In this document: piece by piece, positions 27,449-37,426 of the stretch
Numbering within the stretch: the stretch's first letter is position 1
Layout of the letters: every line of letters begins with the position of its first letter
From: Sphingomonas telluris
GTDB lineage: Bacteria > Pseudomonadota > Alphaproteobacteria > Sphingomonadales > Sphingomonadaceae
Assembly: GCF_022568775.1 (NCBI RefSeq)
Contig: NZ_JAKZHW010000001.1
Span: 1,674,001 to 1,738,000 of the forward strand
Reading direction: 5' to 3'
Length of the DNA: 64,000 nt
Made by a program: the position numbers and the translations under genes
Notes under the pieces: generated by a model
Database searches by the model: none
What the model was told of the DNA's origin: nothing
What the model saw: the letters and a program-made list of their open reading frames with translations, nothing else

Positions 27449-28093
27449 TTAGCTGTCGAGGATGGCGTCGATCTCCGCGGCGACGTCCTCGACGCTGCCC
27501 ATTCCATCGACCCGGCGGACCAGCTCGCGCTCCTCGTAGTAGGGGAGGATCGGCGCCGTCTTGGCGCGATACTCGGCGAGGCGAGTGCGCACCGTTTCCT
27601 CATTGTCGTCGGGACGGCGCTTGAACTCGTGGCTGCCGCAGACGTCGCAGGTGTTCTCGACCTTCGGCAACTTGAACTTGTCGTGATAGCCCGCGCCGCA
27701 GACGGCACAGGTGAAACGTCCAGTAATCCGCTCGACAAGCGCATCCTCGTCGACGCAAAGCTCGATGACGCAATCGAGGGTGCGCCCGCGCTCTGCCAGG
27801 AGCAGGTCGAGCGCTTCAGCCTGCGCGCGCGTACGGGGATAGCCGTCGAAGATCGCGCCGGCTTCGCCCATGTCGTCGAGCCGCTCGCCGATCAGGGCGC
27901 TGACGATAGCGTCGCTGACGAGCTCACCGGCTTCCATCACCGCTTTGGCCTTCAGGCCAACCGGCGAGCCGGTCGCAACCGCTGCCCTCAGCATGTCGCC
28001 GGTCGATAGCTGGATCATGCCGCGCTCGGCCTGAAGCCTTTGCGCCTGGGTGCCCTTGCCCGCCCCCGGCGGACCGAGAAGGATGATGTCCAT
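27449..28093 (-). CDS. adk: Adenylate kinase with zinc-type LID
   Basis: The 214-residue protein has the P-loop GPPGAGKGTQA at residues 7-17 and the long-type LID. The LID carries CAVCG near residue 128 and CDVCG near residue 149, a four-Cys zinc site. It equilibrates AMP, ADP and ATP. It follows secY by 34 bases on the same strand, the usual alphaproteobacterial order. The genes normally next, rpsM-rpsK-rpoA-rplQ, are absent here. Confidence 0.96.
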   Translation of the reverse strand: MDIILLGPPGAGKGTQAQRLQAERGMIQLSTGDMLRAAVATGSPVGLKAKAVMEAGELVSDAIVSALIGERLDDMGEAGAIFDGYPRTRAQAEALDLLLAERGRTLDCVIELCVDEDALVERITGRFTCAVCGAGYHDKFKLPKVENTCDVCGSHEFKRRPDDNEETVRTRLAEYRAKTAPILPYYEERELVRRVDGMGSVEDVAAEIDAILDS

Positions 28094-28127
28094 CGTGTCG
28101 GCGCTCTCCCCTGTTCGCCGGTGGTGG

Positions 28128-29489
28128 TCAGCGGCGACGGCTGGTCTTCAGCTTCGCCTTCTTGATCAGATCGCCATATTGATGCGCGATCAAGTGGCTC
28201 TGGATCTGCGCGACCGTGTCCATCGTCACGTTGACGACGATGAGGAGGCTGGTGCCGCCGAGGTAGAAGGGCAGGCCGGCCTGGCTGAACAGGATCTCCG
28301 GGATCAGGCAGATCAGCACCAGGTAAGCGGCGCCGATCACCGTGATCCGGCTGATCAGGTAGTCGAAGTAATGTTCGGTCGCCTTGCCCGGACGGATGCC
28401 GGGGATGAAGCCGCCGTGGCGCTTCAGGTTCTCCGCCGTCTCCTCGCTGTTGAACTGAACCGCAGCGTAGAAGAAGCAGAAGAAGGCGATGCCGAGGCCG
28501 TAGAGCAGCAGGTACAGCGGCGAGCCGTGCTGCAGGTAGGTGCTGATCGTGATCAGCCAATCGCTCGAATCGGAGTTGCTGTTGGCACCGGCCATTTGAA
28601 TGACGGTCAACGGCATCAGCAGCAGCGACGAGGCGAAGATCGGCGGGATGACGCCGGCGATGTTGATCTTGATCGGCAGGTGGCTGCGCTCGGCCTGCAT
28701 CATTCCGCGCGCCGTCTGGCGCTTCGGATACTGGATCGGGACGCGCCGCTGGGCCCGCTCGATGAAGCAGATGAAGAGCACGAGGCCGACTGCCAGGGCG
28801 ATGATGCCGACGACGACGATCGGATTCATCGTGCCGGTGCGGCCGCCTTCGAACAGCTGCGCGATGTGCAGCGGAAGCGACGCGACGATGCCGGCCATGA
28901 TTATTAGCGAGACGCCGTTGCCGATGCCGCGACTGGTGATCTGCTCGCCGATCCACATCAGGAACAGAGTGCCGCCGACCAGGCTAATCGTTGCTGCAAC
29001 GCGGAACATCAGGCCCGGCTCGACGACCGCCCCGATGCCTTGGGTGGCGCCAAGGCTCTCAAGGCCCACGGCGATGAAATAGCCCTGCACCGAGGTCAGG
29101 AGGACCGTCAGGTAACGGGTGTACTGGTTGAGCTTCTTGCGCCCGGTCTCACCCTCTTTCTTCAGTGCGAGCCACGGCTGGTAGAGGGTGGCGCCGAGCT
29201 GAACGACGATGGACGCCGTGATGTACGGCATCACGCCAAGCGCGATGATGCTCATGCGCGACAGCGAGCCGCCGGAGAAGGTGTTGAAGAAGTCGAGTAC
29301 GCCGCCCTTCTGCGTGTCGAAGAGGTGCGCCATTGCCGTGGGATCGATGCCCGGCATCGGGACGTAGGATAGCAGCCGGAACAGGATCAGCGCGCCCAGG
29401 GTGAACCAGAGCCTCTTTTGAAGCTCGGTAGCCTTGGAGAAGTTCGCAAGGCTGATGTTGGACGCCATTTGCTCGGCTAGAGATGCCAT
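28128..29489 (-). CDS. secY: Protein translocase subunit SecY
   Basis: A 453-residue polytopic membrane protein with about ten predicted membrane helices. Motifs include LGVMPYITASIVVQL near residue 85 and PGIRPGKATEHYF near residue 358. It is the pore of the Sec translocon together with SecE and SecG. The start taken is ATG 29489; a second in-frame ATG seven codons later is possible. It lies 106 bases after rplO, a gap that holds a hairpin (29554-29583). Confidence 0.96.
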   Translation of the reverse strand: MASLAEQMASNISLANFSKATELQKRLWFTLGALILFRLLSYVPMPGIDPTAMAHLFDTQKGGVLDFFNTFSGGSLSRMSIIALGVMPYITASIVVQLGATLYQPWLALKKEGETGRKKLNQYTRYLTVLLTSVQGYFIAVGLESLGATQGIGAVVEPGLMFRVAATISLVGGTLFLMWIGEQITSRGIGNGVSLIIMAGIVASLPLHIAQLFEGGRTGTMNPIVVVGIIALAVGLVLFICFIERAQRRVPIQYPKRQTARGMMQAERSHLPIKINIAGVIPPIFASSLLLMPLTVIQMAGANSNSDSSDWLITISTYLQHGSPLYLLLYGLGIAFFCFFYAAVQFNSEETAENLKRHGGFIPGIRPGKATEHYFDYLISRITVIGAAYLVLICLIPEILFSQAGLPFYLGGTSLLIVVNVTMDTVAQIQSHLIAHQYGDLIKKAKLKTSRRR

Positions 29490-29553
29490 TCAATCTGTTC
29501 CCGGACTGCGCAGCGGCGGTGCTGCAGTTTCTCCCCGCCGCCGCATATAGGGC

Positions 29554-29583
29554 GTCCGGGTGGCCAGTCTAAGCCCCCCGGAC
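29554..29583 (-). other. Hairpin between rplO and secY
   Basis: GTCCGGG and CCCGGAC form a perfect 7-bp stem with a 16-base loop, 12 bases after the rplO stop and 64 bases before the secY start. No T tract follows. It could be an attenuator or an RNA processing site separating ribosomal from secretion genes. Confidence 0.35.
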
Positions 29584-29595
29584 GATTAATGCCCT

Positions 29596-30123
29596 TTAGG
29601 CTTCGGCCTTCGCGCGATTCTTCGCGCTGCCCTTCTTGGCAGCGGCGAGCTCGGCCGGGTTCTTGCGCTCGATGATCTCGATCGAACCGCCGGCCTTCTC
29701 GACCGCCTCGCGGGCGCCCTTCGACGCGCCGGCGATCTTCAGGGACAGCTTTGCCTTCAGCTCACCCTTGCCGAGGAGGCGGACGCCGTCCTTGCCCCCG
29801 CGAGCGAGGCCAGCGGCCTTCAGCGCGTCGTGGTCGAGCGTGCCCTTGACGTCGAGCTTGCCGGCGTCGATCGCTTTCTGGACCGCACCGATGTTCACCT
29901 CGGCATAGTCCTTGGCGAAGATGTTGTTGAAGCCGCGCTTCGGCAGCCGCATGTGCAGCGGCATCTGACCGCCTTCGAAGCCGAAGATCGACACGCCCGA
30001 GCGGCTGGTCTGACCCTTCTGGCCGCGGCCCGAGGTCTTGCCCTTGCCGGAACCGATGCCGCGGCCGACGCGGATGCGTCCCTTGCGTGCACCAGCATTG
30101 TCGCGGAGTTCGTTGAGTTTCAT
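29596..30123 (-). CDS. rplO: 50S ribosomal protein L15
   Basis: A 175-residue protein with the L15 signature [19 protein letters not shown] near residue 21. The C-terminus ends in a short Ala/Lys tail, making it about 25 residues longer than E. coli L15 (144). It binds 23S rRNA late in 50S assembly. It lies 67 bases downstream of rpmD, with a hairpin in the gap. Confidence 0.95.
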   Translation of the reverse strand: MKLNELRDNAGARKGRIRVGRGIGSGKGKTSGRGQKGQTSRSGVSIFGFEGGQMPLHMRLPKRGFNNIFAKDYAEVNIGAVQKAIDAGKLDVKGTLDHDALKAAGLARGGKDGVRLLGKGELKAKLSLKIAGASKGAREAVEKAGGSIEIIERKNPAELAAAKKGSAKNRAKAEA

Positions 30124-30157
30124 TTTATCTGCACTCGCTTTCGCTTTTGTCGCGCAT

Positions 30158-30177
30158 GACCCCGCCGAAGCGGGGCC
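30158..30177 (-). other. TTCG-loop hairpin between rpmD and rplO
   Basis: On the minus strand GGCCCCGC and GCGGGGTC pair as an 8-bp stem with one G-T pair, closed by a TTCG tetraloop. It is the type of very stable structure often found at transcript ends, but no T run follows. A processing or stability role is inference. Confidence 0.4.
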
Positions 30178-30190
30178 AATTCGTTGTTAT

Positions 30191-30370
30191 TTAGGCGGCT
30201 TCGACGCTCACGAGGTGCGCTACCTTGCGGACCTGGCCGAGAACCTCAGGGGTCCCTTCCACTTCCACAGTGCGGTGCATCTTGTTCAGGCCGAGGCCGA
30301 CGAGGGTCGCCCGCTGCGTCTTGTCGCGGCGGATGGGCGAACCGGTCTGGGTGATCTTGATCTTCGCCAT
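30191..30370 (-). CDS. rpmD: 50S ribosomal protein L30
   Basis: A 59-residue protein read from ATG 30370 ([15 protein letters not shown]) to TAA at 30191. It has the L30 pattern with [12 protein letters not shown] in the middle. The start is 6 bases after the rpsE stop on the same strand. It is a small, peripheral 50S protein and is present here in its usual spc-operon place. Confidence 0.92.
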   Translation of the reverse strand: MAKIKITQTGSPIRRDKTQRATLVGLGLNKMHRTVEVEGTPEVLGQVRKVAHLVSVEAA

Positions 30371-30375
30371 GACGC

Positions 30376-31116
30376 TTACTCCGTGATCGCTTCGGCCTGA
30401 GCCTCGGCTTCCGCGGTGCTCGCGCCGCCACGGCCCAGGAGGTCCGCAACCTTCTTGCCGCGACGCTGGGCCACAGAACGCGGGCTCGTCTGGTCCTTTA
30501 GCGCCTCGAAGGTCGCGCGGATCATGTTGTACGGGTTGGACGTGCCCACCGACTTGGTGACGACGTCGGCAACGCCGAGGCTTTCGAAGATGGCGCGCAT
30601 CGGACCGCCGGCGATGATGCCGGTTCCCGCCGGGGCGGTGCGGACCGTCACGCGGCCTGCACCGAAGTGGCCAAGGCCGTCATGATGCAGCGTGCGGCCG
30701 TCACGCAGCGGAACGCGGATCATCGCCTTCTTCGCAGCGGCAGTCGCCTTGCTGATCGCTTCCGGCACTTCGCGGGCCTTGCCGTGACCGAAGCCGGCGC
30801 GGCCCTTGCCGTCGCCGACGACCACGAGGGCCGCGAAACCGAAGCGCTTGCCGCCCTTCACCGTCTTGGAAACGCGATTGATGTGGACGAGCTTCTCAAT
30901 GAGCTCCTCGCCACCTTCATCGTCGCCGCCACGACCGCCACGACGGTCGTCCCGACGGCCACGGCCGCCACCGCGATCGTTGCCGCCACGGCCGCCACCA
31001 CGGCCGCCGCGCGGACCGCGCGGGCCCCGGCCCTGCGGACGCTCGCCCCCAGGCGCAGCCGCGACTTCCGTCACGACCTCGGCCGGGGCTTCGTTGGTCT
31101 GGTTCTCGTCAGCCAT
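30376..31116 (-). CDS. rpsE: 30S ribosomal protein S5 with RGG-rich N-terminus
   Basis: The conserved S5 core starts near residue 70 ([13 protein letters not shown]) and includes [10 protein letters not shown] near residue 168. The protein has 246 residues against about 167 in E. coli. The extra N-terminal part (about residues 23-69, DNA 30910-31050) is built of Arg and Gly repeats of the RGG type with few acidic residues, followed by DDEGGEE. RGG stretches bind RNA in other proteins. The frame is open without stops and matches its neighbours in codon usage, so the extension looks real. It may be a lineage trait of sphingomonads. Confidence 0.95.
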   Translation of the reverse strand: MADENQTNEAPAEVVTEVAAAPGGERPQGRGPRGPRGGRGGGRGGNDRGGGRGRRDDRRGGRGGDDEGGEELIEKLVHINRVSKTVKGGKRFGFAALVVVGDGKGRAGFGHGKAREVPEAISKATAAAKKAMIRVPLRDGRTLHHDGLGHFGAGRVTVRTAPAGTGIIAGGPMRAIFESLGVADVVTKSVGTSNPYNMIRATFEALKDQTSPRSVAQRRGKKVADLLGRGGASTAEAEAQAEAITE

Positions 31117-31470
31117 TTAGAACTCCAATCCGCCTTCGCGGGCGGCATCGGCCAGGGCCTTCACCCGGCCATGGAACAGGAAGCCGCCACGGTCGAAGAC
31201 GACCGTCGAAACGCCAGCCTTCTTGGCACGCTCGGCAAGGGTCTTGCCGACGGCAGCAGCGGCATCGCGGGTCGCGCCGGTCTTGCCCTTGACGTCCTTG
31301 TCGAGGGTCGAAGCCGATGCGAGCGTCTTGCCGGCAGCGTCGTCGATGACCTGCGCGTAGATGTGACGGCCGGAGCGGTGGACCGAAAGACGCGGCTTGC
31401 CCGCAGCACGTGCACGAAGCGACGTGCGCACGCGGCGCCGGCGACGGTCGAAGAGAGAGAGTTTCGCCAT
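31117..31470 (-). CDS. rplR: 50S ribosomal protein L18
   Basis: The 117-residue protein has the L18 pattern ([17 protein letters not shown] near residue 28, and [24 protein letters not shown] at the end as two shorter motifs). It binds 5S rRNA. Its stop touches the rpsE start, so the two are probably coupled. Confidence 0.95.
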   Translation of the reverse strand: MAKLSLFDRRRRRVRTSLRARAAGKPRLSVHRSGRHIYAQVIDDAAGKTLASASTLDKDVKGKTGATRDAAAAVGKTLAERAKKAGVSTVVFDRGGFLFHGRVKALADAAREGGLEF

Positions 31471-31473
31471 GGC

Positions 31474-32010
31474 TTACTTCTTCTTGCCTTCTTTGCGGAA
31501 GATGTACTCGCCGCGATACTTGATACCCTTGCCCTTGTAGGGCTCCGGCTTGCGCCAGCGGCGGATTTCGGCCGCGACCTGGCCGACCTTCTGCTTGTCG
31601 ATGCCGCTGATCTCCACCGTGTTCGGGTCCGGCGTCTTCACGTCGACACCCTCGGGCACGGGGAAGTTCACGTCGTGGCTGTAGCCGAGCTGCAGGCGCA
31701 GGTTCTTGCCCTGGGCCGCTGCGCGGTAGCCGACGCCGGTGATCTCGAGCACCTTCTGGAAGCCCTCCGTCACGCCCGTGACGAGGTTCTGCACGTTGGT
31801 GCGCTGCATGCCCCAGGCGGCGCGGTTGCGCTGAGCGCTGGTCAGCGGGGTCACGCGGATCTCGCCCTCGGCAACCTCGTACTTCACGAGATCGTCGAGC
31901 AGCTGCATCGCGAGCGTGCCCTTCGGACCCTTCACGGTCAGCGTTCCGCTTTCCACGGTGGCGGTGACGCCAGCGGGGATTGCGATCGGTTTCTTGCCAA
32001 TGCGGGACAT
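31474..32010 (-). CDS. rplF: 50S ribosomal protein L6
   Basis: The 178-residue protein starts at ATG 32010 ([12 protein letters not shown]); a longer in-frame start would overlap rpsH further. The C-terminal signature [11 protein letters not shown] is present. It lies at the base of the L7/L12 stalk and contacts 23S rRNA helix 97. It is one base from rpsH. Confidence 0.95.
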   Translation of the reverse strand: MSRIGKKPIAIPAGVTATVESGTLTVKGPKGTLAMQLLDDLVKYEVAEGEIRVTPLTSAQRNRAAWGMQRTNVQNLVTGVTEGFQKVLEITGVGYRAAAQGKNLRLQLGYSHDVNFPVPEGVDVKTPDPNTVEISGIDKQKVGQVAAEIRRWRKPEPYKGKGIKYRGEYIFRKEGKKK

Positions 32011-32011
32011 C

Positions 32012-32407
32012 TTAGAACACCTCCGCCAGCACTTCGCCGCCGACATTCTGGTCGCGCGCTTCAGCGTCCGACAGCACGCCGCGCGGGGTCGACACGATGA
32101 TCGTGCCGAGGCCGTTGCGGATGCGTGGAAGCTCGCGGGCGGCCGAATAGACGCGGCGGCCGGGCTTGGACACGCGGGCCAGATGCTGGATCGCGGGCTG
32201 GCCCTCGAAATACTTCAGGTCGATGCGCAGGCCCTTCGCGGGTCCCACGGCTTCTTCCGAATAGCCGCGGATGTAACCCTCGCGCTGGAGCACATCGAGC
32301 ACACGGGCACGGAGCTTCGACGCCGGAGTCACAATGGAGTCCTTGCGTGCCTGCTGGCCGTTGCGAATGCGGGTGAGCATATCACCCAAAGGATCGGTCA
32401 TCGCCAT
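32012..32407 (-). CDS. rpsH: 30S ribosomal protein S8
   Basis: A 131-residue protein with [16 protein letters not shown] at the start and the C-terminal [12 protein letters not shown] motif typical of S8. It binds the central domain of 16S rRNA. In E. coli it is the translational repressor of the spc operon by binding near rplE; whether that control exists here is not visible. Confidence 0.95.
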   Translation of the reverse strand: MAMTDPLGDMLTRIRNGQQARKDSIVTPASKLRARVLDVLQREGYIRGYSEEAVGPAKGLRIDLKYFEGQPAIQHLARVSKPGRRVYSAARELPRIRNGLGTIIVSTPRGVLSDAEARDQNVGGEVLAEVF

Positions 32408-32417
32408 GCGTTGGCCC

Positions 32418-32723
32418 TTACCAGCTCGACTTCGTGACGCCCGGGATCAGGCCCTTGTTGGCCAGTTCCCGAAGCATGATCCGCGACAGGCGGAACTTGC
32501 GGTAGTAGGCGCGCGAACGCCCAGTCAGCTCGCAGCGGTTGCGAATGCGCGTCGGGTTACCGTTGCGCGGAAGCTCCGCCATCTTGAGCCGTGCGATCAG
32601 CCGCTCGGTCTCGTCCTTGGATTCGTCGTCCGCGATAGCTTTCAGCTTCTCGTACTTCGACGCATACTTCTGGACGAGCTTCTTGCGACGCTCGTTCTTG
32701 TTGATCGAACTCAGTTTCGCCAT
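32418..32723 (-). CDS. rpsN: 30S ribosomal protein S14, zinc-free type
   Basis: A 101-residue protein of the long, C-minus type: it has [15 protein letters not shown] but no paired CxxC zinc motifs. It belongs to the head of the 30S subunit. It sits between rplE and rpsH as usual. Confidence 0.95.
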   Translation of the reverse strand: MAKLSSINKNERRKKLVQKYASKYEKLKAIADDESKDETERLIARLKMAELPRNGNPTRIRNRCELTGRSRAYYRKFRLSRIMLRELANKGLIPGVTKSSW

Positions 32724-32762
32724 GACTTAAGTTCTTCTCCTTAGGAGAAGCAGGTCCTGCCC

Positions 32763-33434
32763 TTAGGCAGCCTGCTTCTGCTCCTCGTCACGCGGGAACG
32801 GGAAGTTGAACAGGCGCAGCAGCTCGCGCGCCTCTTCGTCCGTCTTCGCGGTGGTGGTTACGATGATGTCCATCCCCCGGACCTTGTCGATCTGATCGTA
32901 ATTGATCTCGGGGAAGATGATCTGCTCCTTGAGGCCCATCGCATAATTGCCACGGCCGTCGAACGACTTGGGGTTGAGGCCCCGGAAGTCGCGGACACGC
33001 GGAAGCGCGATGGTGACCAGGCGGTCCAGGAACTCGAACATGCGGTCGCGGCGCAGCGTAACCTTCGCGCCGATCGGCATGCCTTCACGCAGCTTGAACT
33101 GTGCAATCGACTTCTTGGCCTTGGTGATCACCGGCTTCTGGCCGGAAATCGCCTGCATCTCGGCGGCAGCCGCCTCGACCTTCTTCTTGTCCTGGGTCGC
33201 CTCGCCGACGCCCATGTTGATGACGATCTTGTCGAGCTTGGGAACCTCGAGACGGTTCTTGTAGCCAAACTTCTCGGTCATCGCCTTGACGATGCGCTCT
33301 TCGTAGTCGGCCTTCAGACGCGGCGTGTAGCTCTCCGTCTTCGGGGCCTTCTTCGCCTTCTCGGCCTTCGGAGCGGCCTCGGTCTTCTCGACCTCGGCGG
33401 ACTCGACCTGCGGCTCGTTCTTTTCGTCAGCCAT
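32763..33434 (-). CDS. rplE: 50S ribosomal protein L5 with N-terminal extension
   Basis: The L5 core begins at about residue 36 ([13 protein letters not shown]) and includes VINMGVGEA and [13 protein letters not shown]. It binds 5S rRNA and contacts the 30S head. The total length is 223 against about 179 in E. coli. The extra residues 1-35 are rich in Glu, Lys and Ala with no hydrophobic core. The start overlaps the end of rplX by 8 bases, which supports this early ATG. Confidence 0.95.
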   Translation of the reverse strand: MADEKNEPQVESAEVEKTEAAPKAEKAKKAPKTESYTPRLKADYEERIVKAMTEKFGYKNRLEVPKLDKIVINMGVGEATQDKKKVEAAAAEMQAISGQKPVITKAKKSIAQFKLREGMPIGAKVTLRRDRMFEFLDRLVTIALPRVRDFRGLNPKSFDGRGNYAMGLKEQIIFPEINYDQIDKVRGMDIIVTTTAKTDEEARELLRLFNFPFPRDEEQKQAA

Positions 33435-33747
33435 GGATCAGTTCTCCAGACTTGGCCGCGACGCGGACCTTCTTGCCGTCACGCTCCTCGAAGCGGACGC
33501 GGGTCGCCTTGCCGGTCTTGGGGTCGGCAACAGCGACCTTCGACACGTGCAGCGGCGCTTCCTTGCGCTCGATCCCGCCCTGCGGGTTCACTTGGGTCGG
33601 CTTGCGGTGACGCGCGGCGACATTCACGCCGGACACGACGACCTTGCTCTCCTTCGGCATCGAGCGGATGACCTCACCGGTCTTGCCCTTGTCCTTGCCG
33701 GACAGGACGACGACCGTGTCACCCTTGCGGATCTTGGCAGCAGCCAT
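33427..33747 (-). CDS. rplX: 50S ribosomal protein L24
   Basis: The 106-residue protein has the KOW motif [18 protein letters not shown] near residue 9. L24 starts 50S assembly by binding the 5' domain of 23S rRNA. Its stop overlaps rplE, and it starts 2 bases after the rplN stop. Confidence 0.95.
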   Translation of the reverse strand: MAAAKIRKGDTVVVLSGKDKGKTGEVIRSMPKESKVVVSGVNVAARHRKPTQVNPQGGIERKEAPLHVSKVAVADPKTGKATRVRFEERDGKKVRVAAKSGELIHG

Positions 33748-33749
33748 GG

Positions 33750-34118
33750 TTACAGGACCTCCGGCGCAAGGCTGATGATCTTCATGTGCTTCTTGGCACG
33801 AAGCTCACGGACGACCGGGCCAAAGATACGGGTGCCGATCGGCTCCTCGTTCTTGTTGACCAGGACGGCGGCGTTGCTGTCGAAGCGGATCACCGAACCG
33901 TCGGGACGGCGGATGTCCTTGGCGGTACGCACGATCACCGCACGGTGAACGTCGCCCTTCTTCACGCGGCCGCGCGGAGCCGCTTCCTTGACGGAAACGA
34001 CGATGATGTCGCCGACGCCGGCAACGCGGCGCTTGGAGCCGCCCAGCACCTTGATGCACTGAACGCGCTTGGCACCGCTGTTGTCCGCAACCTCGAGGTT
34101 GGACTGCATCTGGATCAT
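33750..34118 (-). CDS. rplN: 50S ribosomal protein L14
   Basis: A 122-residue protein of standard length with [17 protein letters not shown] at the start and the [17 protein letters not shown] motif. It forms intersubunit bridge B8 and contacts L19. It lies 29 bases downstream of rpsQ. Confidence 0.95.
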   Translation of the reverse strand: MIQMQSNLEVADNSGAKRVQCIKVLGGSKRRVAGVGDIIVVSVKEAAPRGRVKKGDVHRAVIVRTAKDIRRPDGSVIRFDSNAAVLVNKNEEPIGTRIFGPVVRELRAKKHMKIISLAPEVL

Positions 34119-34147
34119 GGTTCGACCCTTACCTTCTCAATAACTGC

Positions 34148-34531
34148 TCAGGCGTCCGCTTCGGCGACGTCTTCGGCCTTGGCCTTCTTCGTCGTCTTCG
34201 CGGCCGGCTTCTCGGCTTTCGCCTTGGCCGGAGCCTTCTTTTCTTCGACCGGGTTCGAAGCACCCTCGACGATCTCGACGGCTTCGGCCTTGGCGGCGCC
34301 GATGCGATCGACGACGGTCCAGGTCTTCAGCTTCGAAATCGGAGCGCATTCTTCGATGCGCACCTGCTCGCCCTGACGGAAGGCGTTCGCCTCGTCATGA
34401 GCATGGTACTTCTTCGACAGCCGGATGATCTTGCCGTACAGCGGGTGCTTCACCCGCCGCTCGACGCGGACCACCACGGTCTTGTCACCTTTGTCGGACA
34501 CTACGGTGCCGGTCAGGACGCGCTTGGGCAT
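34148..34531 (-). CDS. rpsQ: 30S ribosomal protein S17 with long C-terminal tail
   Basis: The S17 core covers residues 1-78 ([31 protein letters not shown]). It binds the 5' domain of 16S rRNA. The protein has 127 residues against about 84 in E. coli; residues 79-127 form a Lys/Ala/Glu-rich tail ending EDVAEADA. The tail has no predicted fold. Confidence 0.95.
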   Translation of the reverse strand: MPKRVLTGTVVSDKGDKTVVVRVERRVKHPLYGKIIRLSKKYHAHDEANAFRQGEQVRIEECAPISKLKTWTVVDRIGAAKAEAVEIVEGASNPVEEKKAPAKAKAEKPAAKTTKKAKAEDVAEADA

Positions 34532-34543
34532 TCCTTAGTCTCC

Positions 34544-34762
34544 TCAGCCCTGCGCCGGTTCGGCGGCACGGGTGCGTGCGTTCTGAAGCGTCTTGATGCG
34601 CGCGATGGTGCGGCGCACCTCGCGGACCCGCGACGGCTTCTCGAGCTGATTGGTCGCCGCCTGGAAGCGCAGGTTGAACTGCTCACGCTTCAGGTCCGCC
34701 AGCTGGGTCTGCAGCTGGTCGTCGGTCGCGACCTTCAGGTCGTCCTTCTTGGCCTTGGCCAT
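34544..34762 (-). CDS. rpmC: 50S ribosomal protein L29
   Basis: A 72-residue protein from ATG 34762 ([11 protein letters not shown]), one base after the rplP stop; the longer in-frame start inside rplP is unlikely. It has the two-helix L29 pattern with [18 protein letters not shown]. It sits at the polypeptide exit where SRP and trigger factor dock. Confidence 0.93.
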   Translation of the reverse strand: MAKAKKDDLKVATDDQLQTQLADLKREQFNLRFQAATNQLEKPSRVREVRRTIARIKTLQNARTRAAEPAQG

Positions 34763-34763
34763 G

Positions 34764-35198
34764 TTACTTTTCCTCCTCGACCATGGTCTCGCCCAGGCGA
34801 GCAACGACCTTGGTCTTGATCGGCAGCTTCTCGGCCGCACGCTCGAAAGCGGTCTTGGCGAGCGAGCCCGGAACGCCGTCCAGTTCGAACAGGATGCGGC
34901 CGGGCTTCACGCGAGCGACCCAGAACTCCGGAGCGCCCTTGCCCGAGCCCATGCGGACTTCGGCCGGCTTCGACGAAACCGGAACGTCCGGGAAAATTCG
35001 GATCCAGAGACGGCCGGAACGCTTGATGTGACGCGTGATCGCGCGGCGGGCCGCCTCGATCTGACGCGCGGTGATCCGCTCCGGCTCCATCGCCTTCAGG
35101 CCGAAGGCGCCGAAGTTGAGCTCGGTGCCACCCTTGGCCTTGCCATGGATGCGGCCCTTGAAGGCCTTGCGGAACTTGGTGCGCTTTGGTTGCAGCAT
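34764..35198 (-). CDS. rplP: 50S ribosomal protein L16
   Basis: A 144-residue protein with [15 protein letters not shown] at the start and [18 protein letters not shown] in the middle, standard for L16. It organises the A-site region of 23S rRNA. It starts 22 bases after the rpsC stop. Confidence 0.95.
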   Translation of the reverse strand: MLQPKRTKFRKAFKGRIHGKAKGGTELNFGAFGLKAMEPERITARQIEAARRAITRHIKRSGRLWIRIFPDVPVSSKPAEVRMGSGKGAPEFWVARVKPGRILFELDGVPGSLAKTAFERAAEKLPIKTKVVARLGETMVEEEK

Positions 35199-35220
35199 CT
35201 TACTTAGTCCTCACAGAGCC

Positions 35221-35931
35221 TTAGCGACCGCGGTCTTCGCGGGCCGGACGGACGCCGGAGGTCTGAGCCTCCATCATCAACCGGTCCTGCGCAGTCGGGT
35301 CGTGGCCGAGAATCTCGCCCTTGAAGATCCACACCTTCACGCCGCACACGCCGTAGGCGGTGTGGGCTTCGGCTTCCGCGTAATCGACGTTGCCGCGCAG
35401 CGTGTGCAGCGGAACGCGACCCTCACGGTACCATTCGGTGCGGGCGATCTCGGCACCACCAAGACGGCCCGAGCAGGTGATACGAATGCCTTCGGCGCCC
35501 AGACGGAGAGCCGACTGCACCGCGCGCTTCATGGCGCGACGGAACGCGATACGGCGCTCGAGCTGGTCGGCGACGCCCTGGGCGACGAGCTTGGCGTCGA
35601 TCTCCGGCTTGCGGATCTCGACGATGTTCAGGCTGACGTCCGAGCTGGTCATCGCACCGAGCTTCTTGCGAAGCTTCTCGATGTCCGCGCCCTTCTTGCC
35701 GATGATCACGCCCGGGCGAGCAGCATAGATGCTCACGCGGCAGATCTTGGCCGGACGCTCGATCACCACCTTCGAGATCGCGGCCTGCGGCAGCGTCGCG
35801 AGAATGTGCTTCCGGATCTTCAGGTCTTCCAGCAGCAGACGGCCGTAATCCTGGCCTTCCGCGAACCAGCGGCTATCCCAAGTCCGGTTGATCTGCAGGC
35901 GGAGCCCGACGGGAGAGGATTTCTGACCCAT
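35221..35931 (-). CDS. rpsC: 30S ribosomal protein S3
   Basis: The 236-residue protein has the KH type-2 domain with [17 protein letters not shown] near residue 66 and the C-terminal domain with [16 protein letters not shown]. It lies at the mRNA entry tunnel and helps unwind mRNA. It is 2 bases from rplV. Confidence 0.95.
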   Translation of the reverse strand: MGQKSSPVGLRLQINRTWDSRWFAEGQDYGRLLLEDLKIRKHILATLPQAAISKVVIERPAKICRVSIYAARPGVIIGKKGADIEKLRKKLGAMTSSDVSLNIVEIRKPEIDAKLVAQGVADQLERRIAFRRAMKRAVQSALRLGAEGIRITCSGRLGGAEIARTEWYREGRVPLHTLRGNVDYAEAEAHTAYGVCGVKVWIFKGEILGHDPTAQDRLMMEAQTSGVRPAREDRGR

Positions 35932-35933
35932 AC

Positions 35934-36311
35934 TTATGCTTCTTCCTGCTCGCGGACGACGACCCGGATGCGGCTGAACGGCTTGACGATCCGGCTGGAA
36001 CGGCCACGCGCACGGGTCGCGAACCGCTTCATCGAGATCGACTTGCCGACGCTCGCCTCCGACACGACCAGCGCGTCGACGTCGAGGTTATGGTTGTTCT
36101 CGGCATTGGCCACCGCCGACGCGAGGACCTTGCGCACATCGTCAGCCATCGCCTTGGGCGAGAACTGCAGGATGCTGAGCGCTTCCTCGACCTTGCGGCC
36201 GCGGATGAGGCCCGCGACGAGGTTCAGCTTGCGAGCCGAACCGCGGATCATGGTGCCGACGGCCAGCGCTTCCTTGTCGCCGACCTTACGGGGAGCTGCT
36301 TGCTTGCCCAT
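35934..36311 (-). CDS. rplV: 50S ribosomal protein L22
   Basis: A 125-residue protein with [17 protein letters not shown] and the C-terminal [14 protein letters not shown] loop that lines the peptide exit tunnel. Changes in that loop affect macrolide binding in other bacteria; none is evident by eye. Its ATG overlaps the rpsS stop. Confidence 0.95.
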   Translation of the reverse strand: MGKQAAPRKVGDKEALAVGTMIRGSARKLNLVAGLIRGRKVEEALSILQFSPKAMADDVRKVLASAVANAENNHNLDVDALVVSEASVGKSISMKRFATRARGRSSRIVKPFSRIRVVVREQEEA

Positions 36312-36586
36312 TAGCGCTTGCCCTTCTTGTCCGAGGCGTGGCCCGGGAAGAAGCGGGTCGGCGCGAACTCACCGAGCTTCATGCCGACCATGTCTTCGTT
36401 GACCGACACCGGCACGAACTTGCGGCCGTTGTAGACGTTGAAGGTGAGGCCGACGAACTGCGGCAGGATCGTGGAGCGGCGCGACCAGGTCTTGATCGGC
36501 GCGCGGCCACCCTTTTCCTGCGCAGCTTCCGCCTTCTTCAGCAGCGAAAGCTCGACGAACGGGCCTTTCCAGATGGAACGGGCCAT
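36311..36586 (-). CDS. rpsS: 30S ribosomal protein S19
   Basis: A 91-residue protein with [18 protein letters not shown] at the start and [10 protein letters not shown] at the end, standard for S19. It forms a complex with S13 in the 30S head. It lies 3 bases after rplB. Confidence 0.95.
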   Translation of the reverse strand: MARSIWKGPFVELSLLKKAEAAQEKGGRAPIKTWSRRSTILPQFVGLTFNVYNGRKFVPVSVNEDMVGMKLGEFAPTRFFPGHASDKKGKR

Positions 36587-36589
36587 TGC

Positions 36590-37426
36590 TTAACCCTTCT
36601 TCTTCGCGTGACGGCTACGGATGATGAACTTGTCCGTCGCCTTGTTGTGACGGGTGCGAGCACCCTTGGTCGGCTTGCCCCACGGGGTGACCGGATGACG
36701 GCCGCCCGAGGTCCGGCCCTCACCACCGCCGTGCGGGTGGTCGACCGGGTTCTTGGCGACGCCGCGGGTCAGCGGGCGCTTGCCCATCCACCGGGTGCGG
36801 CCCGCCTTGGCAAAGGTCTGGTTGGCGTTGTCCGGGTTGGACACCGCGCCCACCGTCGCCATGCAGTCGGAGCGCACATAGCGCTGCTCGCCTGAATTGA
36901 GCCTGACGATGACCATTCCGCGGTCACGGCCGACGACCTGCACATAGGTGCCTGCCGCACGAGCGATCTGACCGCCCTTGCCCGGCTTCAGCTCGACGTT
37001 GTGAACGATCGTGCCGACCGGCATCTGGCCAATTTCCATGGCGTTGCCCGGCTTCACGTCGACCTTCTTGCCGGCGATCACCTTGTCGCCCGGAGCGAGA
37101 CGCTGCGGAGCGATGATGTAGGCCTGCTCGCCGCCCTCGTAAGTCACGAGCGCGATGAAGGCCGACCGGTTCGGGTCGTACTCGAGCCGCTCGACGGTCG
37201 CCGCGACGTCCCACGTGCGACGCTTGAAGTCGATGTAGCGGTACTTTTGCTTGTGGCCGCCCGCGATGCCGCGCGAGGTCACGTGACCCTTGTTGTTGCG
37301 GCCGCCGGTCTTGCGCTTGCCTTCGGTCAGCGCCTTGACGGGCTTGCCCTTCCACAGCGCCGACTTGTCGACGAGGATGAGGCCGCGGCGCGCCGGAGAC
37401 GTCGGCTTGTATTGCTTGAGTGCCAT
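36590..37426 (-). CDS. rplB: 50S ribosomal protein L2
   Basis: A 278-residue protein of standard length with [18 protein letters not shown] near residue 43 and the C-terminal [15 protein letters not shown] motif that carries the functionally important His. L2 is needed for subunit joining and peptidyl transfer. Its ATG is joined to the rplW stop. Confidence 0.96.
   Translation of the reverse strand: MALKQYKPTSPARRGLILVDKSALWKGKPVKALTEGKRKTGGRNNKGHVTSRGIAGGHKQKYRYIDFKRRTWDVAATVERLEYDPNRSAFIALVTYEGGEQAYIIAPQRLAPGDKVIAGKKVDVKPGNAMEIGQMPVGTIVHNVELKPGKGGQIARAAGTYVQVVGRDRGMVIVRLNSGEQRYVRSDCMATVGAVSNPDNANQTFAKAGRTRWMGKRPLTRGVAKNPVDHPHGGGEGRTSGGRHPVTPWGKPTKGARTRHNKATDKFIIRSRHAKKKG

Noticed and set aside
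30910..31050. RGG stretch of rpsE as a frameshift or sequencing artefact
   Set aside because: The frame is open on both sides, the S5 core continues in the same frame, and the bases show the normal third-position pattern.
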